A stretch of DNA of 64,000 nt from Acestrorhynchus altus (taxonomy: Eukaryota > Chordata > Actinopteri > Characiformes > Acestrorhynchidae). Positions 11,795 to 24,240 of the stretch are shown in pieces; position 1 is the first letter of the stretch, and every line of letters starts with the position of its first letter. The stretch is from positions 30,643,892 to 30,707,891 of the forward strand of contig CM067507.1 in assembly GCA_034509495.1 (NCBI GenBank). The letters are read 5' to 3'. The notes below the pieces were generated by a model. That model did not search any database. It had not been told where the DNA came from and worked only from the letters and a program-made list of their open reading frames with translations. Position numbers and translations under genes: made by a program.

Positions 11795-11960
11795 CATGAT
11801 GCCAATAGGTTCATGTTTATCTGCTGCAGAGGGTCTTATTCTATTGGCAATACACGGAGTAGAAAAGCGGTATGTGCACATTTGCACGTCTGTGTCAGCA
11901 ATGGGTGCAACCTCATGTAGCTGAATGCATTCATTGGAAGGGAGACCCACGAAGACATGG
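11795..11960 (+). mobile_element. Tc1-associated MITE fragment, family M1, copy 1
   Basis: The blocks cttattctattggcaatac, tgtgcacatttgcac, tctgtgtcagcaatgggtgc and gctgaatgcattcattggaa occur in order. The first part recurs at 61785-61850 and the closing part at 62290-62335, where it runs into a typical 'ggacatatagtgta'-like terminus. It is non-coding. Confidence 0.6.
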
Positions 11961-12390
11961 GCATAGAGTGTATGTTGGCTGGTCCATATCAAGTGAATCG
12001 AAAGGATCAAGAATTTTAATCTTTACTTTTAATCATGCAGGCTATATCTCATGCTGTTGTCTTAAATGAAACTGTTCAAACTAACGATGGGGTCCAGGTA
12101 TATACCTTATATACTTGAATTTACACTGTGTCTGGTTGTAACGAAATATTGCACTAGACTCATCTTCTTCATGATCCACTGAGAAGCCTTTAATGCATGA
12201 TTTTTTTTTTACATCTATGTAACAGGAGAGTGTTCACATCCCTGTGTGTCTAAGCTGCTCTTTATTCACCTGGTACAAAGCGCTTCTACAGGAGTGGCTC
12301 AGTAAACTGATCGCTTAAAGCAATTCATACCTACACGTGCTCCATGTGCCGGGAGCCAGTGGACCATTTCATTTCACTGTAAATGTCAAA

Positions 12391-12392
<2 letters not shown>
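11961..12392. other. No feature recognised
   Basis: Plain sequence with one T-run near 12197. Confidence 0.4.

Positions 12393-12454
<62 letters not shown>
12393..12454. repeat. (CA)n microsatellite, about 31 units
   Basis: A perfect 62-base run. Confidence 0.97.
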
Positions 12455-12456
<2 letters not shown>

Positions 12457-13069
12457 GGTGATGTAGAAGGTTAAAGAAATAAACAAATATTAAGAACTAC
12501 TAGTTGAATAGGATCATATTCCCTCCTGAAATGAAAGTGGGATGTTTTGGAATAATATAACAGGGAAACAAAGGGGAAAAAGTGCTTTTGAAAACACTTG
12601 AACAGTGTGACACAAAGCGTATCAGGTTCATGAAAGCTGTTGGTTTGGATAAAAGATGTATTCATTATTGCCAGCTCTCTATGACAGATGGCGCTTCTGA
12701 AAGCTCCAAACAAAGAGCAAGTCTTTATTCTTTGTTTCCCTCTGACCAACATGACGACGTATACACTGTGTTAGTGTGTGTATGTTTTTAATTAGTCTGA
12801 CTTTTCTCTTAGTGGAGTTTGATTATTTAGTGCTAAAGAGATCAGGCCTCAATGGTGAAATCCATAATCTATATTTTCACCCATCATCTGCCAATCAATG
12901 ATTTTCTTTAATGCTGCATAAGTATTGGCAGACCATGCTCCACAGTGCTGGTTGAATGGTTCTTGATCTACAAGGAAAACCAGATGTAGATGGTTCAAAA
13001 TAAGGGTTCAGCTAGTGTCACAGGTCAACGAGCCCTTTTTAGTACTATTTGGAACTGTATAGATCTAAA
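12455..13069. other. No feature recognised
   Basis: Nothing repeated or coding was recognised. A 93-codon minus-strand frame ends near 12471 and has no family signature. Confidence 0.4.
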
Positions 13070-13210
13070 TCCAGGTCACCAACCCTACACCTATAGATCT
13101 ACCTTCCTGCAGGTTTCAACCAGACAATGAAGAACATCTGAAGACACACTAGTAGGGTCATGTGGGGTGTATTAGAGTTGAATCTAAAGTCTGAAAGAAG
13201 GTAGCTGTCT
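13070..13210. repeat. Palindromic dispersed repeat (fish 'ggtagatctcc' type)
   Basis: It starts caccaaccctacacctatag then atctaccttcctgcagg, and closes with a reversed-looking agttgaatctaaagtctg and aaagaaggtag. Internal blocks gaagacacactag and gtgtattagagttg are familiar from a widespread fish repeat with inverted ends. It is diverged and non-coding. Confidence 0.55.
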
Positions 13211-13824
13211 TTCATTTTGCTCAACTGACCTTTCTAACGACTGTTAACATCAGTCCCCAAATCATCGCTTCACAGTCCACAATCTTGTATGGTCCACCTC
13301 GTGTCACCAAACCAAGTGGGTCGTAATTTTATTCTTGACAATTTGTCCTGCTTTGAACACATCAATCTGACAGGTGTCACTGTAACCAGATACTCAATGT
13401 TCTTCACTTCCCCTGTCACTGGTTGTATGGCGCTGATCAGTAAATGGATTGCTGGGCTGAGTTTTTGTTGTCTTTGGCCTTTTCTGGTTTACAACGTCAG
13501 GCTCCAGGATATGAGATATGAGACTTAAATGGCTGCATCCATATTTTCAGGTTTAATACAATCAATATTTTCATTAATTATTTATTAATTACTGTTACTG
13601 CTAGCTAGGTTATTATGTTACTAAAACTTACTTTTTTAAAGGTTTAAGTTTCTCCAAATAAATAAAAAATGAATAAATAAGAAGTCAAAATGACATGCAG
13701 GGGAGAGCTGCCAACCAAAACAATCAAAACTACATGTAGATCACCTTGGTAAATAAATAAGCATTTTTGTATAATATGTAACTATTCAGCTTATGATTAT
13801 TTTACTGATGGATTAACCTTGCAG
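13211..13824. other. No feature recognised
   Basis: AT-rich, with short aataaat runs near 13660. Confidence 0.4.
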
Positions 13825-14055
13825 TTGTTTTTGAAATTAATCGACGGATTGTTTGGTTGTTAAAACTAATCATAGTAAGAAACAGTTGTCTGGGTCCTGT
13901 TACATCTGGTGTAATGCTAACACTGCATCCCACCATGAGAACATAATACCAACAGTCAAACATGGTGGTGGTAGTGTAATGATTTGGGGCTGCTTTGCTT
14001 TTGGAGGACCTGAGATTATGAAACTGTGCTTTCTCGGATACATAAATAAAAAGGA
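13825..14055 (+). mobile_element. Tc1-like transposase relic (same family as 55-1115)
   Basis: The plus-strand frame reads SGSCYIWCNANTASHHENII followed by PTVKHGGGSVMIWGCFAFGG from about 13889 to 14010. This is the central catalytic-core region of a Tc1-family transposase, and KHGGGS is shared with the relic at 155-184. Stops occur upstream (around 13860) and no terminal repeats or C-terminal half remain. Confidence 0.85.
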
Positions 14056-14149
14056 ATAAAGAAAACATGCTGAATGTGTGAGGTGTGTGAGGTCAAGTAA
14101 ATGGTACATAATGAGCCACATAAAAAATACACAGCAAAGGACTAATGTT

Positions 14150-14430
14150 CAGCGTAAAGCACACACTAAAGCAGCCATGCATTTTTAGTGCATTGAAACA
14201 AAATAAAATCACGCTCCGCAAAAAACAATTCTGATGTCGCCGTCAACAGATGACGTGGCATTGCTGCAGCCATAACGAATGCCCTCACGCTCGATCGTTT
14301 GTCATAATTGGAGCTACCCTGCAAACTGGACCCATTGATTGGCTGCTGAGTGGAGACACCACAAAGGTGATTGGTCGGCAGCAGGCGAGAGCATCAGGGG
14401 AACAAATGAAGTGTTAAAATGCTCTGCTGC
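14150..14430. promoter_or_regulatory. Candidate conserved non-coding element
   Basis: A repeat-free block with CpG-containing motifs (gatgacgtgg, a CRE-like half site; gctcgatcgtttg) and two similar GATTGG (inverted CCAAT) modules at about 14336-14355 and 14370-14390. It is unlike the neighbouring AT-rich sequence. Regulatory role is inference from texture only. Confidence 0.25.
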
Positions 14431-14606
14431 ACTATGACTCCAGTGAACACTGATTAATAATCATCTGCACAATAATCAGAACCTGTGGGGGGAGGCTTTG
14501 TACCATCTATTAAAGTAGAAAAATCACTGGCACTGGAATAAGGCTCTAAAATAATGGTAGGTCTAATTCTCACCCGCAAGATTTCTACAGTTGTATTATT
14601 TTTTTC

Positions 14607-14655
14607 AGAGAGAGAGAGAGAGAGAGAAAGAGAAAGAAAGAAGAGAAAGAGAGGC
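14607..14655. repeat. (GA)n / (GAAA)n purine microsatellite
   Basis: A perfect GA run followed by impure GAAA units; purines on the plus strand. Confidence 0.92.
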
Positions 14656-15048
14656 ACTAACATGGCTGCCCCATCTTCACGAAACTGACAGAAAATTACT
14701 TTCCTTCAAAGGAGGAGCAGCAAAACGGACCTCCGCCTCCTCTGATAGCTGTGGCAGTTCAATAATAGCAGGGTCTCTGAACCTAGGGTGATAGCCTCCC
14801 TTTTTCAACCCCTGCTACGTGCTCTTTTTGTGCTTTTTTTCCTTTCACACCTCACAAAATGCTGTTTTTTATACATAGGCCAGGTGGCAGGAAGAATTTG
14901 CAGCAGTGTGAATGAGCTGAAAGCTAAACGGGCTTATCTTGGCTGGAGATAATCTAAACACATTTGGACAGACAAGACCTGGACCAGGCCAGAGGAGAGG
15001 AGTGAGTGACAGCCGTCAAGGAGTGTGGCCCTTTTAGAGTATTATCAT
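14656..15048. other. No feature recognised
   Basis: Plain sequence with T-rich patches near 14830. Confidence 0.4.
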
Positions 15049-15050
15049 CG

Positions 15051-15120
<70 letters not shown>
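15049..15120. repeat. (GA)n microsatellite with GGA interruptions
   Basis: About 70 bases; the main run is 15061-15120. Confidence 0.95.
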
Positions 15121-15536
15121 TGACAGTGTGGTTGATGAGACAGCCTACTGGCTCACAGAAAAGCCTTCAGTAAGGGATGAGTAGTCCAGGGCATTTAAAG
15201 GGCTTTGAGGAAAGCACTCTGGCTCTTGTTGCCTTAATGCCTGCTGGAGGATGAGGCAATGGCAGGAGAGATGGAAGTGTGGAAAGAAGGAGAAGGTGCG
15301 AGGAAGAGTGCCAATCCCCATACATTCCCCATTTCCACCCCTCTCAATCACTACTATCACACCTCTGCCAAATGTTCAGCAGTGAAGTGCTGCATGACTC
15401 AAACCACATGTATGTGCATCTTCACGCTTACACTCGGTCACTAGACTCTGAAGGTGTGGATTTACATTTGCACTGTTCCAGCAGCTGCTAGGCACTTCAG
15501 GTGACTCTTATCTCTCGCTTGTCAACAAATGCATCT
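15121..15536. other. No feature recognised
   Basis: Open frames of 61-71 codons overlap on both strands without family signature. Confidence 0.4.
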
Positions 15537-15576
15537 GGTGTGTGTGTGTGTGTGTGTGTGTGTCGGTGTGTGTGTC
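15537..15576. repeat. (GT)n microsatellite
   Basis: GT run with one 'cg' interruption. Confidence 0.93.
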
Positions 15577-16786
15577 TCCAATGGGAAAATCAATGGTAGC
15601 TCTGGAGCTGAGAGAACTTGTCGCAACGTCATTTGAACCTCAGCGGAAAAGGTAGTGATTATTGCTGCAATTGCTGCTATTTTCTTCAGCGTGCTCCTGA
15701 GGGCCTGATTAAACACCGTAGAAATGTTAAGTCCTCTCACTGCAGGCTTGCGCTATTTTAGCAAATGACCAGATGTCAATAAACTGGCGCCATGGATGTT
15801 ACACTTTATACTACAGGTTAAAAAAAAAACCATTATAATCAAGTAATTATAGAAAAAAAGTCACAACGGAGCGTCCTTTCATCTGATTTCTCAATCTGAC
15901 AAAAGAGAAAGAAAAGGGTCAGCTTCAAAATGCTCTCTCAGTAGCATATCCATCCCTCCTTTCATCTTCCTACCTGTCCAGTTAACTGAGAGTGCCTTCA
16001 AGCAACACACACGCGGCCAGAAAATAGCAGTGCCCATTTTCGAGATGCTAAGGAACCAGTGGAAACAAATGGTGAGCACTTCAGAACCATTACAGTCTGA
16101 GCAGAGACCTCAGGCAGGGCAGGCAGCAACCACAGCAGCACTGAATCACATAAACAGACCAAAGTACTCACTGTCTTTACCTTATTTTTGTTTTCATGGC
16201 AGCAAACACTATGGATTAAAGCTGATATGTGTGGACAAATTTGCATCTGGTACATGCAAATCCACCAGACGGTCAGTAGAACCTGTGTAAAGGGTGTCTT
16301 TGACTCAACAAGACCTGCATTAAAGCCACAGCAGCCGTTCTGTTGATCCACCACAGACAGAACTGCCTTCGTTGTCTTCACACACCACTGAGTCTTGGGT
16401 CGCCAACACCCTGCTGCCAGTTCGCTTGGCTTTCCGACTGGCATTGCGTCTCAGAGAGGCACCAGAGTTACAAATGAGTGTTTGTCTCATTATTAAAGTT
16501 ATCTGTCTCATCTCTGACTGCTTTTTATGCTTGGTTGATCAGCAGGGCGTGACTGGCAAAGCTAATTCAAAAGTTAATTCAGCCCTGGAATTTTAAGGGC
16601 ACCAGCCTTGCTGGTTCTGTTGACCTGGGGTGGGGTGTGGTCACTTTTGATCAGTTTTATTTTGTAGACTGGGGGTGTTCCTTTTTTAGTATTGTGCTGT
16701 ATTTTATGTCAACGTGGTGGGTGGAGAGGAAAGTTAGAGCATTAAAGTTTTAACATTTGAAGTAAGAATATCCTATTGTTTTAATA

Positions 16787-16788
<2 letters not shown>
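15577..16788. other. No confident feature; longest minus-strand frame not supported
   Basis: A minus-strand frame at 15998-16444 spans 148 residues and contains CCG, but it lacks a coherent set of membrane segments or any other family feature. The stretch ending at the poly(A) of 16789 could be the 3' part of an old retroposed sequence, but I could not identify a parent. Confidence 0.35.
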
Positions 16789-16852
<64 letters not shown>

Positions 16853-16867
16853 ATATATATATATATA
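16789..16867. repeat. Poly(A) plus (TA)n
   Basis: About 30 A's at 16789-16818 run into (TA)n to 16849 and a second short TA run. A long A-run directly followed by TA fits an old retroposon tail or simple slippage. Confidence 0.9.
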
Positions 16868-18006
16868 AACCTTAGATTAAGATCTCAGGTTTTAATCAGA
16901 GCTAGACTTGGTACTAGTTGTCCTGTCCCATAATTTCAATGTGGATGTGATTTCTGCAAAAGGTAAAGCTTGGTCCATATGGGCAATTGTATCCGGACTC
17001 AGACAGTAAAGAACACTAAGCATCCAACTGCAGTTACTGTACAGTCCACTGTGGATGGTAATGCCTCTGATGCTGTTACACATATGATGCTGTGGATTGA
17101 GAGATGATAAATGACTGCTCAATGACCCATCCATCCAGTACCCACGCTCATGCCTCGCTCAAACTCAATGTAAAGACTCCTCAAACTTTGTCACAACAAT
17201 TAGCAGTCATGGGCTCCTCTAAGCAGTTGACGCACAATAGTGAAAAGCGGTTGGTCTGGGCGAAAACCAGATGGGTGGCAACCCTATGACAGTGCTGCAG
17301 GCAATGGATCTGCTGATGATATCAGTTTAGACAAACAGCAGAGGTGGGGGATTAAAATATTAAATAGGAATATACTCAAGCTTAAATTGCTCTGCTGGAC
17401 ACAGAAGGGTCAGACTGTACCCGACCTCAGGCCTGTTAACAAGCCCCATGGCCTTGTTCTCCTACCCTGGGCGCCCAGAGTATCCATGCCTGGCTAACAG
17501 CATAAGGTGGCCTTCTACCTGTGTTAATGTGTGCGCAAGTAGTGCGTGTGTGTGTGTGTAAAGGCACAAGAGGTGCATTTTTCTACTGAACAGCCTGTCA
17601 TGGCGCAGTGAGCCACAGATCAGGGCAGCGCCCTCTGTGCCACACACACACGCCTCCTGCTGATCAAGCACAAGCTCTTCTCCTAACTACAGCACACACC
17701 CGCTGCATTTGCTCACATTTACACAGAGCACGAGCATAAAAGGTGAAGAGAGACCACGGAAATGGTTGCAACTATGAGAGCTTTGTAGCGCACACAAGCC
17801 TCAGGAGGCCTTTCCAAGATGAAAGCAGAGATTACTGCAGAAACAGTGCTTCCTGGACTCATTAGTGTCATTTAGAGAGAAGCAGACAGACACAGAACAG
17901 AACTCTGCTGATCCTTGAACCTGGGAGGGCTGCATGACCCTCCAGCCAAACCACAGCTAAAGCCCAGGCTACAGGATCGCATATGCTGTCCTTCAAACCA
18001 ACAAAC
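16868..18006. other. No gene; one CTCF-like motif
   Basis: Plain sequence with a short GT run near 17542-17558. A CTCF-core-like match lies at 17625-17643 on the minus strand (ggcacagagggcgctg); see findings. Confidence 0.4.
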
Positions 18007-18010
18007 CAAA

Positions 18011-18049
<39 letters not shown>
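18007..18049. repeat. (AAAT)n microsatellite
   Basis: About ten AAAT/TAAA units. Confidence 0.95.
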
Positions 18050-18449
18050 CAAAGGCTTAGTAATATGACCATCTCAGCTGATGTAAATACAACAGTGCTC
18101 TCTACTAACTCAACACTCATTTATACTCCATTCCTCCTACTGTGCAAACCACTTCCCTGCTGTTTCATGATGAATGGACCTATTTTTCCAACTAAGTTAT
18201 CATTTATAAGTTTGTGTTCCAGCAACAGTTTGCTTCACATGCAGGATTTGGCTGCGGAAGGTGTAAATGCATTTCATTAATTTCATTTTTTGGAAATTGA
18301 TGTTCATTAACAGGGCGATTCTTTATCAGTATGATACCTTATGAAACAGAAACTGCGATACACACAATATGTATACACACAGCACTTCTAATGTTTGCAC
18401 TTTAATTTGCAATCTACGTTAATATTGATGTGCAAATACACATGCAGCT
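18050..18449. other. No feature recognised
   Basis: AT-rich plain sequence. Confidence 0.4.
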
Positions 18450-18620
18450 AGAGAAGCACGTCCAATAGAATAGGACTCTCTGGAGCAGCTATGAACCTAT
18501 TGCCCTGCCCCCAAAAATACAGCTTCCCCTGCATTAACCTGTGGAGCAGTGGAACATCGTTCTCTGGAATGATGGAACTTCTTCCAGTACGTTGGGGAGG
18601 TGTTTTGACGTCCACTGAAA
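18450..18620 (+). mobile_element. Tc1-like transposon relic, family T1, copy 3
   Basis: The blocks aataggactctctggagcag, tgtggagcagtggaacatcg and ttctctggaatgatggaact translate in one frame as VEQWNIVLWNDGT, around the first catalytic Asp of a Tc1-like transposase. Both ends are missing. Confidence 0.6.
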
Positions 18621-19242
18621 CTTAAAAAGGATGTTTCCTTCTCCTGTAGATACAGGCTGTTTGTCTGACAGCGACAAAACACAAAGAGAGAGAAACAAAG
18701 ATTTCATACGACAGCATCATATTATTATTCGCCTGGCAGGCAAACTGAAAAGAAACAAAGAAACCTGATATAACCGAACTGCTGACCACTGAAAGAATAA
18801 GTTTCTGGTGGACTCACAAAACTAATTTTTCCCCAGCTACTTCCACTGGCAGTTCGCTACACCATCAAAAAGCATGTGAAAGGCAAAGCAGTTGTAGCTG
18901 CCCAACACTTCCCCCCCATAATTCCCCACTCTGAGTAAAGCCAAAACCTAGAAAAGGTTATTAAAGTGATTTGACTGAGGGCGGGGGTATAAGAGAGTCT
19001 TCACCTTGGGGAAAGGTTAGATGGAAACTGTCACATTTTATGATGGGACTTCAAAGCCTGGCACAAAAATGTGCAATATGCCCCAGTAAACTGGAGAAGG
19101 AAAGGGAGAGGTAGAGAGATAGGGGCTTAGCCCTATCTCCCCCCTGCCAATGCAGCCTCTGTGCTGGGGTAATCAAGGCTGCAGGCTCCCTCAAGCCCTG
19201 GCCACACACTGCCTCAGCTCTTATTGTAGCTGCTCGAACCTG
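18621..19242. other. No feature recognised
   Basis: Plain sequence; a short local inverted repeat (gataggggcttag / ctaagcccctatc-like) lies near 19115-19138. Confidence 0.4.
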
Positions 19243-19264
19243 GACACACACACACATACACACA
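19243..19264. repeat. Short (CA)n
   Basis: CA run with one 'ta' interruption. Confidence 0.85.
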
Positions 19265-19324
19265 CCATCACAGACATGTCAACACTGAGACGCTTAATCT
19301 GATTCCCCAACGCATCTCTCTCTC

Positions 19325-19326
<2 letters not shown>

Positions 19327-19397
<71 letters not shown>
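19327..19397. repeat. (CA)n microsatellite, about 35 units
   Basis: A perfect run of about 71 bases. Confidence 0.97.
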
Positions 19398-19399
<2 letters not shown>

Positions 19400-20394
19400 T
19401 ATCCTGTCTATACAATAGCCCGGAGCTCTAGAAACAAGTTCATTTTCAAAGTTTATGGAGCCTTCGAGATCATCTGAATCAGAAGAGTACATGGATCTGA
19501 TTCAAACTGCATTAAAACCCACCAGCAGCTCAAGCAATGAACATCCGAAAGTTTTGAAACACCTGCCCAAACGGTTACTTGTTACTTCTGAAATTAAGGG
19601 CATTAACAGTTTGTCCTCTTTTTCTGCTGTAACTGGTTCTACTCATCTGAGAAGCATTTAATGTTTAGAACCAATTTTGTGGGACTTCTTCATAGTTTGA
19701 CATACATTTACTCACCAACAAAATAGAGAAGTATTTATAAGAGACAGCCACACATGCCAGATAATGATCGTTTCAGGAGGTCCTAGCCTACTCAAATTTG
19801 TCTTACTTGTGTGTGAATGTGAATTTTAAAAGCAAATAGATATTTGTATGAATTTGTTACATTAACATTTACTTGTGCTTAAAATATTTTATTTAATGTA
19901 TTTTTTGCTTACAAGGACTAAAAACAATCCTTTCTTTTTGAGCTGAAAATGATAAGATTGACAAGGATATAATAATAAGTTCTTCCAAATACTTGACAGT
20001 GGCTGCAAAAAAAAAAGGTCCCAGCATTATCCCTTCTCATGACTTTTATTCTGAAATTTGAACACTGTGTGAGCAAAGAAAGAGAGCAACAACCTTTTCT
20101 CCCATTTTCCTACTATAACCCACATCTGTCATTAGCCCGCCTGTTGACTGTCAGTGTACATGTGACAGAGCAGTAAACATGCACTGATGCTCGTTTAGCA
20201 TTTAAAGTGGGGTTGAATTTTAAGCTGTTTTCAAGGTTGATATCACTGAGACAATTCGTTACAGCATGAGATTACATAGGCTAAGTCTGTAGCTTTTATA
20301 TGAGCATCATGTCTGTAGGTTACTCTGATCCTGAGATAATAAGTCTAGAAAATGAAGTGTAACTGCTTGCAAAGTGCAGATCTTGGGTTCTAAG
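19398..20394. other. No feature recognised
   Basis: AT-rich plain sequence. Confidence 0.4.
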
Positions 20395-20645
20395 TGTTAA
20401 TGAGAAGCCACAAAGAACATTAGTGAGATCCGGTGCTGATATTGGAAGATTAAATACCAGCTCACCCTAAAGCTCCATCCAACCAGAGACCAACCCAATG
20501 CTGCAGAGCTTTACACCCATCAAACCAATGCTTAACATTAGAGCCGCCCTTCTTAATACTGGCAATGCTTGTCCGTTTTCTCCTTAAATATCTGACTTTA
20601 CTTATTAGAAAGGGTGTCTGAATACTTATGAACATACCGTGTTTT
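20395..20645 (+). mobile_element. MITE-like fragment with Tc1-type right end
   Basis: The blocks agctccatccaaccagagac, caaaccaatgcttaacatta and ctggcaatgcttgtccg lead to a terminus attagaaagggtgtctgaat then acttatgaacata. This is the typical right end of Tc1-derived MITEs in these fish, as I remember it. The left end is not identified. Confidence 0.5.
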
Positions 20646-21383
20646 GACTAGTAGCTGAAGTTTTCCTACATTAAGGCTCTTTTATTCTTCCAACCCAACA
20701 GGACCCTTCAGAGAACTTCACTTCCACGTAAGCGTATATTAAACATCTCAAACCAAAAAGGGATGTTCTATCATTAGCGTTTAACCTCCCACACTAGAGT
20801 GATCAGACAGACCACTCGGGCTATTTTGAGAGAGCAGATACATATGGACACAATAATGAGCGGGAACTGCAGTTGCATGGACTTTCTCAGACATAAAAGG
20901 ATTTGCTTTAATTTGTTTTTATAGCTTATGTCTTTGGTAACGACATTTATTCAAACAGGCCATGAAATTAAAGGCACTGCGTAAATGGCACCTGTTTAAA
21001 TGTCATTAAGAGCAAAAGGAAAACGGGAAAAAGGGAGTATAAAATGACTCCGTGCATGGAACTCTGGCCAATCTCTTACAGATTAAGGGCTTTAATTACA
21101 CTTAATTATGTTAATCGTGTTATTACAGGTTTTGACATTTGACTTGGAAACGTGGGCATAATCAGGTTTCACCACAGAGACTATGCCAGCAGAGGGATAT
21201 TTTAACAGGTGGGAATGTTCTGTTCTGCAATATTACCTATTTTCATGGATGGAAAAATGCAACTGCAGTTAAGATTAAGGAATGTGGAGAGAGATTAAAT
21301 CAAGCTGAAGTGCTTCAATCTGTGAGAGAATGTCGAGTATTGCTACAAAGTTTCTGACAATTTTTAAATCCTGTCAGAAAATG
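20646..21383. other. No feature recognised
   Basis: Repeat-free, AT-rich; nothing further could be supported. Confidence 0.4.
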
Positions 21384-21740
21384 TACACCAATAAGCCAAA
21401 ACATTATGACCACCTATTTGTTACATTCACTGTAATTGTATCGGCTCCTCCTATCATACAGGAGCGATTCGTTCTTAGCGGCTAGAGTCCATCTGGTTCT
21501 GCACACTTTTTAACCTCCTTTCACCTTTCATTCCTCCTTTAAATGGTCTCTAAGACCCCATAGGACCACCAAAGAAAACGGTGGGTCATTCTCAGCAGTG
21601 CAGTGACACTGACACTGTGACAGCAGAGGAGATCTTTCCTCTGGCTTTATATCTAAAAGGTGGACAAACCAGGTCGGAGTGAACAGTGAGTGGACACAGC
21701 GTTAAAACTCCAGCAGCACTGTTGTATCTGGGTGATCTAA
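21384..21740 (+). mobile_element. MITE with Tc1-type left end (aagccaaaacattatgacca)
   Basis: The left terminus reads tacaccaataagccaaaac then attatgaccacc, closely similar to both termini of the Tc1-like element at 37936-38805. Internal blocks ggtgggtcattctcagcagt, gcagtgacactgacac and gaacagtgagtggacacag are known to me from an abundant otophysan MITE. No matching right inverted end was found, so it is truncated. Confidence 0.65.
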
Positions 21741-23218
21741 AATGAGCAGGGAAGCTCAACATCATGCGTAGAAGCAGCAATGGATGAAAACTCTTCAACC
21801 CACTGCAGGATTGTACACCGTTATCAGAAACAGCTGGTATTTTCTTTTACTAGTTGATCTACTTATGCATTAATATCCGCTTATACAGAAATATGGCATG
21901 ACACGCTCAATGAACACAATGTATTTTTGTATTTCATTATGCTGCCTTGTACACTGTTCTGCTTCCTGAAAATTAAACTAAGAACTGTGTGACTTTAATA
22001 TGACCTTTTAAAAGTCCTGCTGCAACTTGTATTACATTTTAGTCCATAGTCTGTCTTTTTAAATTCTACATGCCATTGTTTTAATACTTTCCTTTGTTTT
22101 AGAATGAGGCATCAAATTAATAACTGATGTGCCCTATCCCCACACCCTCATCTCCTCCTGCCTTTTTGCATTCTGTCTGTTAACTCCAATAAATTGAGAA
22201 TCCCTGACGAACTGCAAAGTTTTCATTATAAAAAGACAGGACTAATCTTTGACTTCAGAGTTCTAATAAATGAAAAGATCATACTAAGAAAAGCTAATTA
22301 TTTCTCCTCACGGCTATTAAAATGAAAATGAACGCCTGTGTACTCTGGGAATACAAACTGTGGAGTTTGTAGCTGTGTATAGAAGCTGATAGTCAGAAGA
22401 CAGCTGAGAAAGAAAAGGGGGGGAGCAAGGAATTAACAAGAAAGGGAACTCAAATGAAGATTACACTTTAAGCAAATGTTTACTGACAGCCTACAGAATT
22501 TGTTTGAAAAGGAACCTGTTGACTATAATTCTCTTAAATCCCAACACTGATGACTCTGGGCCTCACTGTGAAATTAAAAAAATAAACGGCTGAATTAGAT
22601 AAACCATTTATACAGAAAGTGGAGAAAAATAAAGAGAGCTACGTCAGCAACTGGGAACTGAAGTGGTGGGGAAAGTTTAACAGACCAAAAATATCTCAAA
22701 AATTCAGGACTAAATCTTGAACCAATTAAAAAAGAATAATATATTGTTGTTGTTGTCATCATAATATACAATATATCACTAAAGCCTTTAATGAACGATT
22801 AGGCCAATGCATCTTATTAATTTATTTATTACTGATTTCTGGCAACCTGAGGTGTTCAATAGGAGATTCTGTGGAAATCAAAATAATGAAGGCAAACTTA
22901 TCATGTCACATTAAGTATTTGGTGATTAATATACTGCAGGATAATGTAGCTACTGTAAAACATAGTACGAAAGCACTGATATTTCACTGTCAGACAAAAA
23001 CCCTTTTTTACAGTTTGAATTCGGCAATTGATCCTTAGATCATATCATTCCAATTCCATGACGAACAGAACAACACAGACACTCCTAACAAGGAATACTG
23101 ACTTTCATTGAATGTTAATAAGAATCTTCCTGGAAAGTTGCCATTTTGGAGATTTTATAGGTCTCTGCAATGATGTTGTTCTAACCTGAGATGCAGCAAA
23201 ATAAAAAAAGAAGTGATA
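21741..23218. other. No feature recognised
   Basis: Long AT-rich stretch with a short (TTG)n near 22745. No gene or recognised repeat. Confidence 0.45.
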
Positions 23219-23366
23219 TCCATCCATCTATCCATCTTCTGAATAGGGTCACGGGGGAGCTGCACGAACACGGGGAGAACATGCAAACTCCACACAGAAA
23301 TTTCCCAGGTCACCCCACCCTGGGATCGCACCCAGGTCCAACAGCGCTATCCACAGCGCCACTGTA
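23219..23366 (-). mobile_element. tRNA-derived SINE, internally deleted
   Basis: On the minus strand it starts with gtggcgctgtggatagcgct (A-box-like), then ctgggtgcgatcccagg (B-box-like, like GGTTCGANTCC), then the SINE body tgtggagtttgcatgttctc. It ends gaccctattcagaagatgg with ATGG/ATAG repeats. The usual middle of the body is missing. The tail resembles 33027-33110. It is transcribed by RNA polymerase III when intact. Confidence 0.75.
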
Positions 23367-23959
23367 AGAAGTGATATAATTAAGTGATTTCTTTTCTTTT
23401 CCCCTAATAATATAACATTAACGGGCTTTCATTCTCATTACTGATACATTCATATATTATTTAAATCTCTAAACTGCCTGCTTTTATACTACATTCATCA
23501 TTTACTGCCTGGCTATCTTCTTTTTAAATCTCATTTATAATTTAAATAGCTCTCATCCTTCATTTGATGCTGAGAATATCTTAAATGGCTGTGACTTTTC
23601 ACACATACTTGACTAAAACCTTCTGCATTAAATGTTACTAATATCACTCTCAAACTAAAATCTGTTTCAACAAAAGTCAACAACTTTAAGGGGAAACGAA
23701 AAAAAAAATAATAAAACAGTAAAAATCAACATACAAAGTTTTACTTTGACATAAACAGAATGTTTAAACTATTACACTGTAGTGTACCTCAGCTAAGCCA
23801 TTTCAGTGTAGACACAACGTACAGGAACTTGGGCTTTCCTTCTTGTGAAAATCTACTTCTGCTGAACAAACCATGCACTTCTCAATGTTACATCTTTCCT
23901 GAATATTGCTTTTTTTGTTTGTTTTTTTTAAATAATTTTTGCAATTTTCCAATTTTTCA
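23367..23959. other. No feature recognised
   Basis: AT-rich; A-run at 23698-23710 and T-runs near 23910-23930. Confidence 0.4.
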
Positions 23960-24240
23960 CCCCTACTCAGTTTAGGACTTGCCACCACCCATCCTCCCAA
24001 GTATTCTCCCACATTATGTGCCCTGCTCTCGACTCCAGGGGAGAGATCATCCACACGTTTCCTCCAAGTCACGTGACGATAGCCTACCACCTCTTTTCGA
24101 ACTGCCACCATTTGCATCGCCAGGCAGCCATCACGCTTGGAAGAGAACGCCGGATCCCCCCCATCTGACCAAAGGTCGGCCTGGAGATCCCAGGATCATA
24201 GTGGGGAGGGATGGCTATTCTTCCCACCTACAGTGAGGCT
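23960..24240 (+). repeat. GC-rich dispersed-repeat-like block (possible SINE)
   Basis: A sharply bounded GC-rich insert (ccaccacccatcctccc, cctccaagtcacgtgacgat, ctacagtgaggctgctg) between AT-rich flanks. It reminds me of a GC-rich fish SINE family, but I cannot place promoter boxes. The 85-codon frame inside it is proline-rich by composition and not credible as a gene. Confidence 0.35.

Noticed and set aside
15998..16444. 148-codon minus-strand frame with a CCG motif, like a tetraspanin loop
   Set aside because: It lacks the four membrane segments and the other conserved cysteines, and has no exon context; chance match.
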